From contig NZ_CP033875.1 of the NCBI RefSeq assembly GCF_002742645.2, positions 4,380,001-4,444,000 of the forward strand: a DNA stretch of 64,000 bases, in the 5' to 3' direction. Below are positions 10,231-19,456 of the stretch, piece by piece (positions within the stretch are counted from its first letter, which is position 1; every line of letters starts with the position of its first letter). The notes under the pieces were generated by a model, which worked only from the letters and a program-made list of their open reading frames with translations, was not told the origin of the DNA and did not search any database. The DNA is from Caulobacter sp. FWC26 (GTDB lineage Bacteria > Pseudomonadota > Alphaproteobacteria > Caulobacterales > Caulobacteraceae). The translations under genes and the position numbers were made by a program.

Positions 10231-10686
10231 ATGAAGCATAGCGTTGCATTGCATTGTACGACCGGGATTGTCGCCGTCGCCCTGACGCTCGCCGCCTGCG
10301 GCGCTCCGATGGGCGCCTCCGAGGAGGCTCCGCCGCCGGCCGACGCGCCGGTCACGGTGGGTCCGGACTACTCCGGCGACTTCGACGCGGTGGGGACCGA
10401 ACCGTTCTGGTCGGTGAAGGTCCGCGCCGAGAGCCTCACGTTGTCACGCCCCGACCAAGCCGACGTCGCCACAGCCAATCCCGGCGTCCGCGCGGACGGC
10501 GAACAGGGGGTCTGGGACGCCACCGCCGAAGAGCGGCGGCTGGTGCTGCGCCTGACGCCCGGCGATTGCTCGGACGGCATGTCGGATCGCCGCTACGGCT
10601 ACGCCGCCGAGGTCTGGATCGACGGCGAGACCCTGCGGGGCTGCGCCGCGAAGACCGCCGCCCTGGCCGCTCAGCCCCTGCCCTAG
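10231..10686 (+). CDS. COG3650-like putative lipoprotein
   Basis: A 151-residue predicted lipoprotein. A short signal peptide ends in the lipobox LTLAACGAP, with the lipidated Cys about residue 23. A Pro-rich linker follows, then FDAVGTEPFWSVKVRAESL, the signature of the uncharacterised COG3650 family. Two further Cys (in GDCSDGM and RGCAAK) could form a disulfide. It begins 27 bp from the divergent methyltransferase start but has GC-rich codon use like the core genome, so the right edge of the insert lies near 10.2 kb. It overlaps the converging hydrolase gene by 4 bp. Function unknown. Confidence 0.8.
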   Translation: MKHSVALHCTTGIVAVALTLAACGAPMGASEEAPPPADAPVTVGPDYSGDFDAVGTEPFWSVKVRAESLTLSRPDQADVATANPGVRADGEQGVWDATAEERRLVLRLTPGDCSDGMSDRRYGYAAEVWIDGETLRGCAAKTAALAAQPLP

Positions 10687-11960
10687 TCGCCTTTTGGTCC
10701 CAGATAGCCGGGGCCATAGACCGCCGCACGGAAGTCGCGGTGCAAGGTCATGTCGAACGGATAGGTCTGGACGAAGAACACGGCCGTCAGCCGGTTGACC
10801 GGATCGACCCAGAAAAGCGTGGTCTCGCGGCCGTCCCAGAAGAACTCGCCGACCGCGCCGCGATTTTCCTCGGGCGTCTGGGGCGGGCTCTTGCGGACGG
10901 CGAAGTCGAAGCCGAAGCCGACCGTGCCCTTGCTGGGAAGCCAGCTCCGCGCGGTGACGCGCGCGTCCAGGTGATCGGTCGCCATCAAACGTACCGTCGA
11001 GGGCTTCAGGATCCTCACCCCCTCCAGCGCGCCGCCGTTCAGCAGCATGCGCGAAAAGCGGGCGTAATCGTCGATCGGCGCGACCAGCCCGGCCCCGCCC
11101 ATCGTCAGGCGGCGACTGGCATCGAAGTTCATCGCCCGCGTCTCGGCGTCGGCCTGGCGCGCCAGCTTTCCGTCCGCCCCCTTGTTGTAGGTCGCCGCCA
11201 GTCGGGCGAAGGCGCTCTCCGGCTGGGTCCAGGCTGTCTCTTTCATGCCGAGAGGATCCAGGATATGCGCTCGCACATAGGTCTCGAAGGGCTGCCCGGA
11301 GAGCTTCTCCACCAGGAGGGCCTGGACATCGACCGCTGCGCTATAGCTCCATTGCTCGCCGGGATCGTAGAGCAGCGGCGCGGTCGCGATGCGCCGGCCA
11401 AACTCGGCAAGGTCGTTCTTCAGGTTCAGCGGATCCGCCGACCGGAACGCCGCGTCGGCCGGACTGTCGCCCCAGCCATAGGAGAAGCCCGCCGTGTGGC
11501 GCAGGATGTCGCGGACCAGGATCGGCCGGACCGCGGACCGCACCCCGCCCTTGGCGTCCGACACCTTCATGTCGGCGAACTCCGGCAGATAGCGCGCCAG
11601 AGGATCGTCCAGGCCGAACTTGCCCTGCTCCCACAGCTGCATCAGGGCCACGCCCGTCACCGGCTTGGTCATCGAGAAGATCTGGACCAGGGTGTCGCGG
11701 CCCATGGGCCTGCCCGCCTCGCGGTCGGCCATGCCGGCGACGCCGAAATAGCGCTCCTCGCCGTCTTGCCAGACCAAAGCCGAAACCCCGACGGCCCGAC
11801 CGCTGTCGACCATCGCCTTCAGCGCCGTATCGATCCGCGCCTTGTCGATCTTGACGCTCGTCAGGGCCTCGGCGGCGCCGGCGGGGGCGGCGGTTGTCGG
11901 CCCGGCCTCCGCGCAGAGCAGCAACGCCGCGACGGCGGCGAGCACGAACTTCTTGGACAC
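10683..11960 (-). CDS. Class C beta-lactamase-family serine hydrolase, secreted
   Basis: A 425-residue serine hydrolase of the beta-lactamase/PBP4* (PF00144) fold. A signal peptide (KKFVLAAVAALLLCAEAG) is followed by the SxxK catalytic motif in IFSMTKPVTG at about residue 100. HTAGFSYGWG and WSYSAAVDVQALLVEKLSG (the second catalytic Tyr region) are present, and the C-terminus has VGFGFDFAV and the WDG/TTLFWVDP segment. Members include esterases and D-amino-acid peptidases; substrate cannot be fixed here. GTG 11960 follows GGAGG and begins the signal peptide; the longer 478-residue reading starts upstream of any signal. Lies 80 bp downstream of rfbB on the same strand. Confidence 0.88.
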   Translation of the reverse strand: MSKKFVLAAVAALLLCAEAGPTTAAPAGAAEALTSVKIDKARIDTALKAMVDSGRAVGVSALVWQDGEERYFGVAGMADREAGRPMGRDTLVQIFSMTKPVTGVALMQLWEQGKFGLDDPLARYLPEFADMKVSDAKGGVRSAVRPILVRDILRHTAGFSYGWGDSPADAAFRSADPLNLKNDLAEFGRRIATAPLLYDPGEQWSYSAAVDVQALLVEKLSGQPFETYVRAHILDPLGMKETAWTQPESAFARLAATYNKGADGKLARQADAETRAMNFDASRRLTMGGAGLVAPIDDYARFSRMLLNGGALEGVRILKPSTVRLMATDHLDARVTARSWLPSKGTVGFGFDFAVRKSPPQTPEENRGAVGEFFWDGRETTLFWVDPVNRLTAVFFVQTYPFDMTLHRDFRAAVYGPGYLGPKGD

Positions 11961-12040
11961 ACGGCCTCCCGCAGCGCGCTTATGACGAGGTTGGACTGTC
12001 ACCGAGCGCGCGCGGCTTTTCCAGCACGACGTGGTCGTAC

Positions 12041-13105
12041 CTACTTCGATAGACCCAGGCGCTGGCCCGCATAGCGCGCGCGCAGCGGCCCCCACCAGGC
12101 CTCGTTGTCGAGGTACCACTGGATGGTCTTGCGCAAGCCGGTGTCAAACGTCTCCTGCGCCGTCCAGCCCAACTCGGTCTCCAGCTTGGTCGCATCGATG
12201 GCGTAGCGGGCGTCGTGGCCCGGACGGTCGGCGACGAAGGTGATCAGGTCACGACGGCTCTGGCCCGGGATCGGCCGCAGCTCGTCGAGGATGTCGCATA
12301 TGGCCTCGACCACCTGCAGGTTCGTGCGCTCGTTGCGGCCGCCGACGTTGTAGCTCTCACCCGGGACGCCTCGGGTGGCGATCAGGTGCAGGGCGCGGGC
12401 GTGGTCCTCGACGTGCAGCCAGTCGCGAACATTGTCACCCTTGCCGTAGACCGGCAGCGGCTTGCCTTCCAGAGCGTTCAGCGTGACCAGCGGGATCAGC
12501 TTCTCGGGGAAGTGATAGGGCCCGTAGTTGTTCGAGCAGTTGGAGACCACGACCGGGAGGCCGTAGGTGTGATGCCAGGCCCGCGCCAGATGGTCGGACG
12601 AGGCCTTCGACGCCGAATAGGGCGAGCGCGGATCATAGGGCGTGGCCTCGCTGAACAGGCCCTCGGCGCCCAGGCTGCCGAACACCTCATCGGTCGAGAT
12701 GTGATGGAAGCGGAAGCGGTCCTTGTCCTCGCCGTCCAAACCCCGCCAGTGCTCCAGGGCGACCTGCAGCATCACATAGGTGCCGACAATGTTGGTCTGG
12801 ATGAAGTCGCCCGGGCCGGTGATCGAGCGATCGACGTGGCTCTCGGCGGCCAAGTGCATCACGACGTTCGGCTGGAAGGCTCGGATCGTGTCAGCGACAG
12901 AGCCCGCGTCGGCCACGTCACCCTGTACGAACTGGTAGTCGGCCTTTCCTTCAAGCATGGCCAGGCTGGCCTGCGAGGCGGCGTAGGTCAGCTTGTCATA
13001 GTTGAGGATCGCGACATTGTTCTGGCCAGCCAGATGACGGCACACCGCCGAGCCGATGAAGCCCGACCCGCCGGTCACCATCACGCGAAGATGTTGCTCT
13101 GCCAT
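12041..13105 (-). CDS. rfbB: dTDP-glucose 4,6-dehydratase
   Basis: Second step of dTDP-L-rhamnose synthesis: converts dTDP-glucose to dTDP-4-keto-6-deoxyglucose using bound NAD+. The 354 residues form an extended SDR enzyme with [12 protein letters not shown] (NAD binding), [22 protein letters not shown], and the catalytic [11 protein letters not shown] (YxxxK). [19 protein letters not shown] is highly specific for this family. ATG 13105 starts just before the Rossmann strand; an upstream GTG at 13138 is possible. The partner rmlC lies at 16.6 kb beyond purU and argE; rmlA and rmlD are not in the window. Confidence 0.96.
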   Translation of the reverse strand: MAEQHLRVMVTGGSGFIGSAVCRHLAGQNNVAILNYDKLTYAASQASLAMLEGKADYQFVQGDVADAGSVADTIRAFQPNVVMHLAAESHVDRSITGPGDFIQTNIVGTYVMLQVALEHWRGLDGEDKDRFRFHHISTDEVFGSLGAEGLFSEATPYDPRSPYSASKASSDHLARAWHHTYGLPVVVSNCSNNYGPYHFPEKLIPLVTLNALEGKPLPVYGKGDNVRDWLHVEDHARALHLIATRGVPGESYNVGGRNERTNLQVVEAICDILDELRPIPGQSRRDLITFVADRPGHDARYAIDATKLETELGWTAQETFDTGLRKTIQWYLDNEAWWGPLRARYAGQRLGLSK

Positions 13106-13179
13106 GCGCTGGACGGCTCTTGCCTCTTCAAAGAGCACGCCCCGTATCCAGTTTTTAGTGTACGCGCAACTCCGCCCGC

Positions 13180-14022
13180 CTAATCGGTGAACACCACCGT
13201 CTTGCGGCCGTTCAGCAGCACCCGGTCTTCAAGACGGTAGCGCAGGGCCCGGGCCAGGACGCGGCGCTCGATGTCGCGGCCCTTGCGAACCAGGTCCTCA
13301 GGCGTGTCGCGGTGGCTGATGCGCTCGACGTCCTGCTCGATGATCGGGCCTTCGTCGAGGTCGCCGGTCACATAGTGGGCCGAGGCGCCGATCAGCTTCA
13401 CGCCGCGCGCGTGGGCCTGGTGGTACGGCTTGGCGCCCTTGAAGCCCGGCAGGAACGAGTGGTGGATGTTGATGCAACGGCCCTGCAGCTTGGCCGAGAG
13501 ACCATCAGACAGCACCTGCATGTAGCGGGCGAGCACCACGATGTCGGTCTTGGTTTCCTGGATCAGCTTCCACAGCTCGGCTTCCTGCTCGAACTTGGTC
13601 TCCTTGGTCACCGGCAGGTGATGGAAGGGCAGGTCCGACAGGTCGATATGGGCGTAGGTTTCGGCCGGATGGTTGGACACGACGCCGGTGATATCCATCG
13701 GCAGTTCGCCGATGCGCCAGCGATAGACGAGATCCGCCAAGCAGTGGTCGAACTTGCTGGCCAGCAGCAGCACGCGATAGCGGTCGGCGCGGTTCCGCAG
13801 CGTCCACTTCATCTTGAAGCCGTCGGCGAGCGCGCCGAAGTCGCCGCGAAGCGCCTCGCGGTCCGCGCCATCGGCGTCGAAGACCACCCGCATGAAGAAC
13901 TGACCGGTCTCCTGGTCGTCGAACTGCTGGGCGTCGAGAATGTTGCAGCCGCGCTCGAACAGGAAGGCGGAGACCTTGGCGACAATGCCGCGCTGGTCGG
14001 GGCAGGAAAGGGTCAGGATCAT
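13180..14022 (-). CDS. purU: Formyltetrahydrofolate deformylase
   Basis: Hydrolyses 10-formyl-THF to formate and THF, balancing one-carbon pools and feeding formate-dependent purine synthesis. The 280 residues comprise an N-terminal ACT domain ([20 protein letters not shown], residues 5-85) and a formyltransferase-fold catalytic domain. The catalytic region [20 protein letters not shown], then [20 protein letters not shown], holds the Asn-His-Asp set known for this fold. ATG 14022 has GGGAG upstream. It is divergent from argE and 41 bp from rfbB. Confidence 0.95.
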   Translation of the reverse strand: MILTLSCPDQRGIVAKVSAFLFERGCNILDAQQFDDQETGQFFMRVVFDADGADREALRGDFGALADGFKMKWTLRNRADRYRVLLLASKFDHCLADLVYRWRIGELPMDITGVVSNHPAETYAHIDLSDLPFHHLPVTKETKFEQEAELWKLIQETKTDIVVLARYMQVLSDGLSAKLQGRCINIHHSFLPGFKGAKPYHQAHARGVKLIGASAHYVTGDLDEGPIIEQDVERISHRDTPEDLVRKGRDIERRVLARALRYRLEDRVLLNGRKTVVFTD

Positions 14023-14200
14023 GGTCCGCTCCCTCTAGAGAAGCCGGCGCGCGAAGAAAAGCGCTTCATCGCGCCGCGCGCGCACGAAATCCCCTGAGAC
14101 ACGGCTTGGCGGACCATTCAAGAGGCATGACCTTGCCATGCGCGCCGCTTGTGGGGTTCCGGGGTGGCCGAGCCCGCGCGAAAGGGTCTAGGCTCGCGCC

Positions 14201-15376
14201 ATGGTTTCCTCCTCCGAAGCGCTGTCCGCCCGCGCCATCGACATCCTGGCCAAGCTGGTGGCGTTCGACACCACCTCACGGCGCTCGAACCTCGAGCTGA
14301 TCCAGTGGGTCGAACGGTACTTGGCCGACCTGAACGTCCCGACCCGGCGCGTGCCGAATGCGGAGGGAACGAAGTCGAACCTGATGGCGATGATCGGACC
14401 GGCCGTGGAGGGCGGGGTCCTGCTGTCGGGCCATACAGACGTGGTCCCGGTCGACGGCCAGCCCTGGTCCACCGATCCCTGGACGCTGACCGAGCGCGAC
14501 GGCCGCCTGTACGGGCGCGGGACCTGCGACATGAAAGGTTTCCTGGCCCTGGCGCTGGCCGCCGCCCCGGACCTGGCCGCAGCGAACCTTCGCAAGCCCG
14601 TCCACCTGGCGTTCTCCTATGACGAGGAGGTTGGGTGCCTGGGCGCGCCTGACATGATCGACGTCATCGCCCGCGAGGTTCCCCGCCCAGCTTTGGTGGT
14701 GGTCGGCGAGCCTACCGACATGGTGGCGGTGCGCGCCCACAAGGGCATCGCCAGCTTCAAGGTCACGGTGACCGGCCGCGAGGCTCACTCCAGCCTGACC
14801 CATCTCGGGGTGTCGGCGAACATGATGGCGATCAAGCTGATGGCGATGCTGGTCACGCTGTCGGAAAGGCTGGAGCGGGAGGCTGATCCCAACTCGCCAT
14901 TCACGCCGAAGGGCGCGACCCTGACCATCGGCCAGGTGAACGGCGGGACAGCGGTCAACATCCTGGCGCGCGAATGCGTGTTCATCTTCGACCTGCGCAC
15001 ACCGGCCGGCATGGACCCTGTCGCCTTGCTGTCGGACTTCTTCGCCATGACCTCGGCCCTGGACGCGGAAATCAAGGCCAAGGCTCCCGAGGGCGGGGTC
15101 AAGGTCGAACGCCGCTCGCTGACCCCTGCTTTCGCGCCCGAAGAGGACGGCGTCGCCGAGGCCTTCGCCCGCAAGCTGGCCGGCGATAATGGCCCCGCGC
15201 GCGTCGTGCCCTACGCCGCCGAGGCCGGACAGTTCCAGGGCGCGGGCTTCTCGACCGTGATCTGCGGTCCCGGCTCGATCGACCAGGCCCACCAACCCGA
15301 CGAATATGTCGAAGTCAGCCAGATGCAGCGTGGCGCAGCCTTCATGCGCCGGCTGATCGAGGACCTGACAACCTAA
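14201..15376 (+). CDS. argE: Acetylornithine deacetylase
   Basis: M20-family zinc hydrolase releasing acetate from N-acetylornithine in arginine synthesis. The 391 residues show the first metal/active-site motif LLSGHTDVVPVDG, then YGRGTCDMKGFLAL with the bridging Asp, YDEEVGCLGA with the general-base Glu, VGEPTDM, and a C-terminal CGPGSIDQAHQPDEYVE with the last metal His. The dimerisation insert (VTGREAHSSLTHLGVSANMMA) is present. Close relatives such as succinyl-diaminopimelate desuccinylase differ in these segments, so ArgE is favoured. Divergent from purU across 178 bp. The repeat at 15381 follows its stop. Confidence 0.9.
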   Translation: MVSSSEALSARAIDILAKLVAFDTTSRRSNLELIQWVERYLADLNVPTRRVPNAEGTKSNLMAMIGPAVEGGVLLSGHTDVVPVDGQPWSTDPWTLTERDGRLYGRGTCDMKGFLALALAAAPDLAAANLRKPVHLAFSYDEEVGCLGAPDMIDVIAREVPRPALVVVGEPTDMVAVRAHKGIASFKVTVTGREAHSSLTHLGVSANMMAIKLMAMLVTLSERLEREADPNSPFTPKGATLTIGQVNGGTAVNILARECVFIFDLRTPAGMDPVALLSDFFAMTSALDAEIKAKAPEGGVKVERRSLTPAFAPEEDGVAEAFARKLAGDNGPARVVPYAAEAGQFQGAGFSTVICGPGSIDQAHQPDEYVEVSQMQRGAAFMRRLIEDLTT

Positions 15377-15380
15377 CGCC

Positions 15381-15507
15381 GTTTCCCCGGCGAATGCGGG
15401 GCCCAGATGGAAGAGCGCTGGGGTGAAAGCTATGAGCTCAGCGTCAATCCCGTCAGCCCAAGCGCTTCGAGATCTGGATCCCGGCATTCGCCGGGAAAGT
15501 CGGGGAA
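15381..15507. repeat. Twin-hairpin palindromic repeat, copy 1
   Basis: Left arm TTTCCCCGGCGAATG...GGGGCCCAGAT and right arm ATCTGGATCCCGGCATTCG... are complementary to each other, and each is also a self-complementary hairpin. About 80 bp of unique sequence separates them. It fills the space between convergent argE and the GT2 gene. The left arm has lost two bases of its right half-stem. Confidence 0.8.
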
Positions 15508-15509
15508 AG

Positions 15510-16535
15510 TTAGGCGCCTCTCCATTTCCTGATCACAAACCGGCGACCGACGAACGCCGCCGGATCGATGGCCATAACCCGCAGGATCGCGCCCGGCGAA
15601 ACCCTGCGTTTGGCCTGGATCGTCCGGCGATCGGCCATCACCTGGTCCAGGTCCTCGCGCTTCAGGGCCGCGCGGATGCCCCGGATGGTCGGGGCGACAT
15701 CGCCCCGCCGCCAATGCAGCAGCAGAAGACCCGCCGTCACCGCGACATGCAGGGGCAGCGTAACGGGGAAAAGCCAGCCGGGCGTATTCTTCAGGAAGGT
15801 CCACACCCGGTTGCGCGAACCGTGGAAGATCGAGAAGTCCGATCTTACCCCGGTGCTGGCTGAGCCCACATGGGCGACCTTGGCCTTGGGCAAGAGCAGG
15901 GTGGGTTCGCCATAGAGCCGCAGGCGATAGCCGAGATCGACGTCCTCGCAGTAGCAGAAGTAGCGCTCGTCAAAGCCCCCGACCGCCAGGAACAGTTCCC
16001 GGTCGATCAGCATCGCCGCGCCGCAGGCCGAGAACACCTCGCCCTCGGGTAGGACCGCTGGCGGTTTGCGGCCATAGCCGCCTCGAAAGGGGATGCCCGC
16101 GCTGGTGACGTTGTCGCCCGCGCCGTCCAGCAGGCCGGGGCGGTCGGCGGACAGCTGAAGAGAGGCGAAGCTTTTGACGGTCGGATGGCGCGCCGCGCCC
16201 GCCATCAGCTCTTCCAGCCAGTCGGGTTCGGCGTAGGCGTCGGGATTGAGCAGCACCAGCCACTGGCCCTTGGCGCGCCGGGCCGCCAGATTGTTGCCGG
16301 CGGCGAAGCCGAGGTTGGCGCCCGCCTCGATGAAATCGACCCACGGATGCGCCTTGGCCGCCGCCTGGGGCGCGCCGTCGGTCGAGGCGTTGTCGATCAG
16401 GATCGTCTCGAAGTCGCGAAAGGTCTGGGCCGCGAGCCTGTCCAGGCACGCCTCCAGCGTCGGGCCGCTCTGGTAGGAGACGATGACGACGGTTACCGCC
16501 GGGCCGGTCTTGTGTTCGGACGTGTCAGACGGCAT
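15510..16535 (-). CDS. Family 2 glycosyltransferase (rhamnosyltransferase-like)
   Basis: Predicted inverting GT-A transferase adding a sugar to a surface glycan. The 341 residues begin VTVVIVSYQSGPTLEACL with LIDNASTDGAP (nucleotide binding) and LVLLNPDAYAEPDWLEEL (DXD-like metal site). Then come GGFDERYFCYCEDVDLGYRLRLYG (acceptor/catalytic Glu-Asp region) and a C-terminal hydrophobic helix GWLFPVTLPLHVAVTAGLLLL that could anchor it at the membrane. The ED-x-D-L-x-x-R pattern is common in WbbL-type rhamnosyltransferases, and it is divergent from rmlC with only 36 bp between starts, which supports rhamnose as donor (inference). Confidence 0.88.
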   Translation of the reverse strand: MPSDTSEHKTGPAVTVVIVSYQSGPTLEACLDRLAAQTFRDFETILIDNASTDGAPQAAAKAHPWVDFIEAGANLGFAAGNNLAARRAKGQWLVLLNPDAYAEPDWLEELMAGAARHPTVKSFASLQLSADRPGLLDGAGDNVTSAGIPFRGGYGRKPPAVLPEGEVFSACGAAMLIDRELFLAVGGFDERYFCYCEDVDLGYRLRLYGEPTLLLPKAKVAHVGSASTGVRSDFSIFHGSRNRVWTFLKNTPGWLFPVTLPLHVAVTAGLLLLHWRRGDVAPTIRGIRAALKREDLDQVMADRRTIQAKRRVSPGAILRVMAIDPAAFVGRRFVIRKWRGA

Positions 16536-16571
16536 CGGTGGTCAGCAAATTCCAGAGCAAAGTATTGCGTC

Positions 16572-17135
16572 ATGAAGATCACGCCGCTGGCGATCCCCGA
16601 AGTGCTGCTTATCACGCCCGCGCGCCATGGCGATGAGCGCGGCTGGTTTTCCGAGACGTTCCGCCAATCGGCGCTGGAGGAGGCGGGGTTCAAGGCGACG
16701 TTCGTTCAGGACAATCACGTCCGCTCGACAACGCGCGGCATCCAGCGGGGATTGCACTATCAAAGGCCGCCCCACGCCCAGGACAAGCTGCTGCGCTGCG
16801 TGGTGGGCGCGATCTTCGATGTGGCGGTCGACATCCGCAAAGGCTCGCCGACCTTTGGCCGCTGGGTGGGGGCTGAACTATCGGCCGAGAACCGTCAGCA
16901 ACTGCTCGTGCCCAAGGGCTTCGCCCATGGCTACGTCACCCTGACCGACGCCTGCGAGGTGCTCTACAAGGTCACCGACTACTACGCGCCCCAGGCCGAG
17001 GGCGGCGTGCGCTGGAACGACCCGGCCATCGGGATCGACTGGCCAATCCCGGTCGCCGACATCACCGCCAACGATCGCGACAACGCCGCGCCGTTGCTGA
17101 GCGAGATCGACTCGCCGTTCGAGTACGCCTCATAG
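16572..17135 (+). CDS. rfbC: dTDP-4-dehydrorhamnose 3,5-epimerase
   Basis: Third step of dTDP-L-rhamnose synthesis (RmlC). The 187-residue cupin has ERGWFSETFRQ near the start, the catalytic His region STTRGIQRGLHYQRPP, VVGAIFDVAVDIRKGSPTFG, the catalytic Tyr in VLYKVTDYYAPQAEGGVRWNDP, and the C-terminal DWP. Length and motifs match RmlC closely. ATG 16572 is within a short divergent spacer and has only a weak Shine-Dalgarno. It is separated from rfbB by about 3.5 kb, so the rhamnose genes are scattered. Confidence 0.95.
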   Translation: MKITPLAIPEVLLITPARHGDERGWFSETFRQSALEEAGFKATFVQDNHVRSTTRGIQRGLHYQRPPHAQDKLLRCVVGAIFDVAVDIRKGSPTFGRWVGAELSAENRQQLLVPKGFAHGYVTLTDACEVLYKVTDYYAPQAEGGVRWNDPAIGIDWPIPVADITANDRDNAAPLLSEIDSPFEYAS

Positions 17136-17138
17136 TAG

Positions 17139-17271
17139 TCCGACCTCCCCGGCGAATGCCGGGGCCCAGATTCACGCTTAGCTTTCATGGCTTTCGCGCC
17201 AGCAGCCCCGATACGACCCACAAAGCCTGATGGGTTCGATCTGAGCCCCGGCGTTCGCCGGGGAAATCGGA
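17139..17271. repeat. Twin-hairpin palindromic repeat, copy 2
   Basis: The best-preserved copy. Left hairpin CCCCGGC-GAAT-GCCGGGG followed by CCCAGAT, about 75 bp of unique sequence, then ATCTGAG and right hairpin CCCCGGC-GTTC-GCCGGGG. TCCGA and TCGGA close the ends. The GGAG at its right end is the apparent ribosome binding site of the next gene. Confidence 0.85.
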
Positions 17272-17278
17272 GTTTATA

Positions 17279-18178
17279 ATGAGCTTCACCGACTTCTTCT
17301 GGACCGCCCATGACGGCCTGCCGCTACATGCGCGCGACTATGCGCCGATCGGTGAGGCGCGCGGACTGCCGGTGATCTGCATCCACGGGCTGACGCGCAA
17401 CGCTCGCGACTTCGAGGACCTGGCGCCTCGGATCGCCGCCCTGGGCCGTCGGGTGCTGGCGGTTGATGTCCGGGGCCGGGGTCTGTCGGCGCGCGATCCC
17501 AACCCGATGAACTATCATCCCGGAACCTATGCGGCGGATGTCGTCGCCCTGCTGGCGGCGGCCGGGATCGCGCGGGCGGTGTTCGTCGGCACCAGCATGG
17601 GCGGCCTGATCACCATGGTGCTGACCTCGCTGCAGCCCGAGGCCATCGGTGCGGCGGTGCTGAACGACGTCGGCCCCGAGCTGTCGCCGGTGGGGCTGGC
17701 CCGCATCGCCGGCTATACCGGCCTTGCCAGCCAGTTCGAGACCTGGGACGCGGCCGTCGCCTACGCCAAGGCGATCAACGAAGCGGCTTTCCCCGCCTAT
17801 GGCGCGCAGGATTGGGACGCCTTCGCCCGGCGCCTGTTCGACCAGGAGGGCGACGGCTTCGTGCTGGCCTATGATCCCGACATCTCCGCTCCGATCAAGG
17901 CCGCCGCAGAGGCCGCCGCCAAGACCCAGGCCGAGGGCGGCCAGGCCTTGGCGCCGCCGGACATGTATCCGCTGTTCCGGGCGCTGGCGAAGGATCGGCC
18001 GCTGCTGCTGGTGCGCGGCGCGATCTCGGACCTGATAGACCCGGATATCGCCCAGCGCATGCGCGCCGCCGCGCCCGCCATGGCCTATGCCGAGGTCCCC
18101 GGCGTCGGTCACGCACCGATGCTGACCGAGCCGGAAGCCTGGGCGGCGATAGAAAAGCTGCTGCACGAAGCGCCCTAA
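17279..18178 (+). CDS. Alpha/beta hydrolase
   Basis: A 299-residue alpha/beta-fold hydrolase, probably cytoplasmic (no signal peptide). The oxyanion-hole segment CIHGLTRNARDFEDL is followed by LAVDVRGRGLSARD, the nucleophile elbow VGTSMGGLITM (Ser), an Asp in ISDLIDPD, and the catalytic His in VPGVGHAPML, giving a full Ser-Asp-His triad. Substrate unknown; the fold covers esterases, lactonases and C-C hydrolases. The start ATG lies 7 bases after the repeat, whose terminal GGAG acts as the Shine-Dalgarno. Followed by ilvA on the same strand. Confidence 0.9.
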   Translation: MSFTDFFWTAHDGLPLHARDYAPIGEARGLPVICIHGLTRNARDFEDLAPRIAALGRRVLAVDVRGRGLSARDPNPMNYHPGTYAADVVALLAAAGIARAVFVGTSMGGLITMVLTSLQPEAIGAAVLNDVGPELSPVGLARIAGYTGLASQFETWDAAVAYAKAINEAAFPAYGAQDWDAFARRLFDQEGDGFVLAYDPDISAPIKAAAEAAAKTQAEGGQALAPPDMYPLFRALAKDRPLLLVRGAISDLIDPDIAQRMRAAAPAMAYAEVPGVGHAPMLTEPEAWAAIEKLLHEAP

Positions 18179-18253
18179 GGGACGTGAACCGAGAGCCTTG
18201 CCGTGCTAGAGGCGCGGCAACGGCGCTTTCTCGCCGCGACAGAAGTGGACGAC

Positions 18254-19456
18254 ATGACCCTCGACCTCGCCGCTATCCAGGCCGCCGCCGGCCGTCTCCA
18301 AGGCCAGATCGAGCGCACGCCGTGCCGCCACTCCAAGACCCTGTCGAAGATCACCGGCGCCGAGGTGTGGGTGAAGTTCGAGAATCTGCAGTTCACCGCC
18401 GCCTACAAGGAGCGCGGCGCGCTGAACAAGCTGATGCTTCTTTCGGAGACCGAGAAGCAGCGCGGGGTCATCGCCGCCAGCGCCGGCAACCACGCCCAGG
18501 GCCTGGCCTATCACGGCGCGCGGCTGGGCGTGCCGGTCACCATCGTCATGCCCAAGACCACGCCCTTCGTGAAGGTGCAGCACACCCGCGACTTCGGCGC
18601 GACCGTGGTCATCGAGGGCGAGACCTATGACGACGCCAACGCCCACGCCCGAAAGCTTCGCGACGAGCAGGGCCTGACCTTCGTCCACCCGTTCGACGAC
18701 TACGACATCATGGCCGGCCAGGGCACGATCGCTTTGGAAATGCTGGAAGACGCGCCCGACCTGGAAGTCCTCCCCGTGCCGATCGGCGGCGGCGGCTTGA
18801 TCAGCGGCGTGGCGACGGCCGCCAAGGCCTTGAAGCCCGACATCCGCATCATCGGCTGCGAGCCGGCCATGTATCCGTCCTTCACCGCCCGCATGCGCGG
18901 CGTGGCGGCCCATTGCGGCGGCCAGACCATCGCCGAAGGCGTGGCGGTCAAGCAGGTCGGCGACCTGACCTACGGCGTGGTGCGCCCGCTGATCGACGAC
19001 GTTCTGCTTCTGGAAGAGCCGCACCTGGAGCAGGCCGTCTCGCTGTACTGTAACGTCGAGAAGACCATCGCCGAGGGCGCGGGCGCGGCCTCGCTGGCCG
19101 CCCTGCTGGCCTATCCCGAACGCTTCCGGGGCAAGAAGTGCGGCCTGATCCTGTGCGGCGGCAATATCGACACCCGCCTGCTGGCCTCGGTCCTGACCCG
19201 CGAACTGGTCCGCGCCCAGCGCCTGGTCAGTCTGCGGATCATCGGCGACGATCGGCCGGGCCTGCTGTCGACCGTGGCCTCGGTGATCGGGACCATGGGC
19301 GCCAATATCATCGAGGTGAACCACAACCGCCTGGCCCTGGACGTGCCGGCCAAGGGCGCGGAGTTCGACATCACCATCGAGACCCGCGACGCCCAGCACA
19401 CTCAAGAGGTCATGGAGGCCCTGCGCGAAAGCGGCTACCCGCCCCGCGCGGTCTAG
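18254..19456 (+). CDS. ilvA: Threonine ammonia-lyase with ACT domain
   Basis: PLP enzyme converting threonine to 2-oxobutanoate, first step toward isoleucine. The 400 residues include the PLP Lys in TAAYKERGALNKL, the substrate loop SAGNHAQGLAY, the glycine loop PIGGGGLISG and CGGNIDTRLLASVL. One C-terminal ACT domain (about residues 325-400, LRIIGDDRPGLLSTVASVIG) suggests allosteric control; classical biosynthetic IlvA has two, so this is the shorter single-ACT form seen in many bacteria. ATG 18254 starts the conserved N-terminus. It overlaps the converging FKBP gene by 4 bp. Confidence 0.92.
   Translation: MTLDLAAIQAAAGRLQGQIERTPCRHSKTLSKITGAEVWVKFENLQFTAAYKERGALNKLMLLSETEKQRGVIAASAGNHAQGLAYHGARLGVPVTIVMPKTTPFVKVQHTRDFGATVVIEGETYDDANAHARKLRDEQGLTFVHPFDDYDIMAGQGTIALEMLEDAPDLEVLPVPIGGGGLISGVATAAKALKPDIRIIGCEPAMYPSFTARMRGVAAHCGGQTIAEGVAVKQVGDLTYGVVRPLIDDVLLLEEPHLEQAVSLYCNVEKTIAEGAGAASLAALLAYPERFRGKKCGLILCGGNIDTRLLASVLTRELVRAQRLVSLRIIGDDRPGLLSTVASVIGTMGANIIEVNHNRLALDVPAKGAEFDITIETRDAQHTQEVMEALRESGYPPRAV

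Noticed and set aside
10254..12074. 606-residue plus-strand open frame
   Set aside because: Out of frame with the lipoprotein and antisense to the serine hydrolase.
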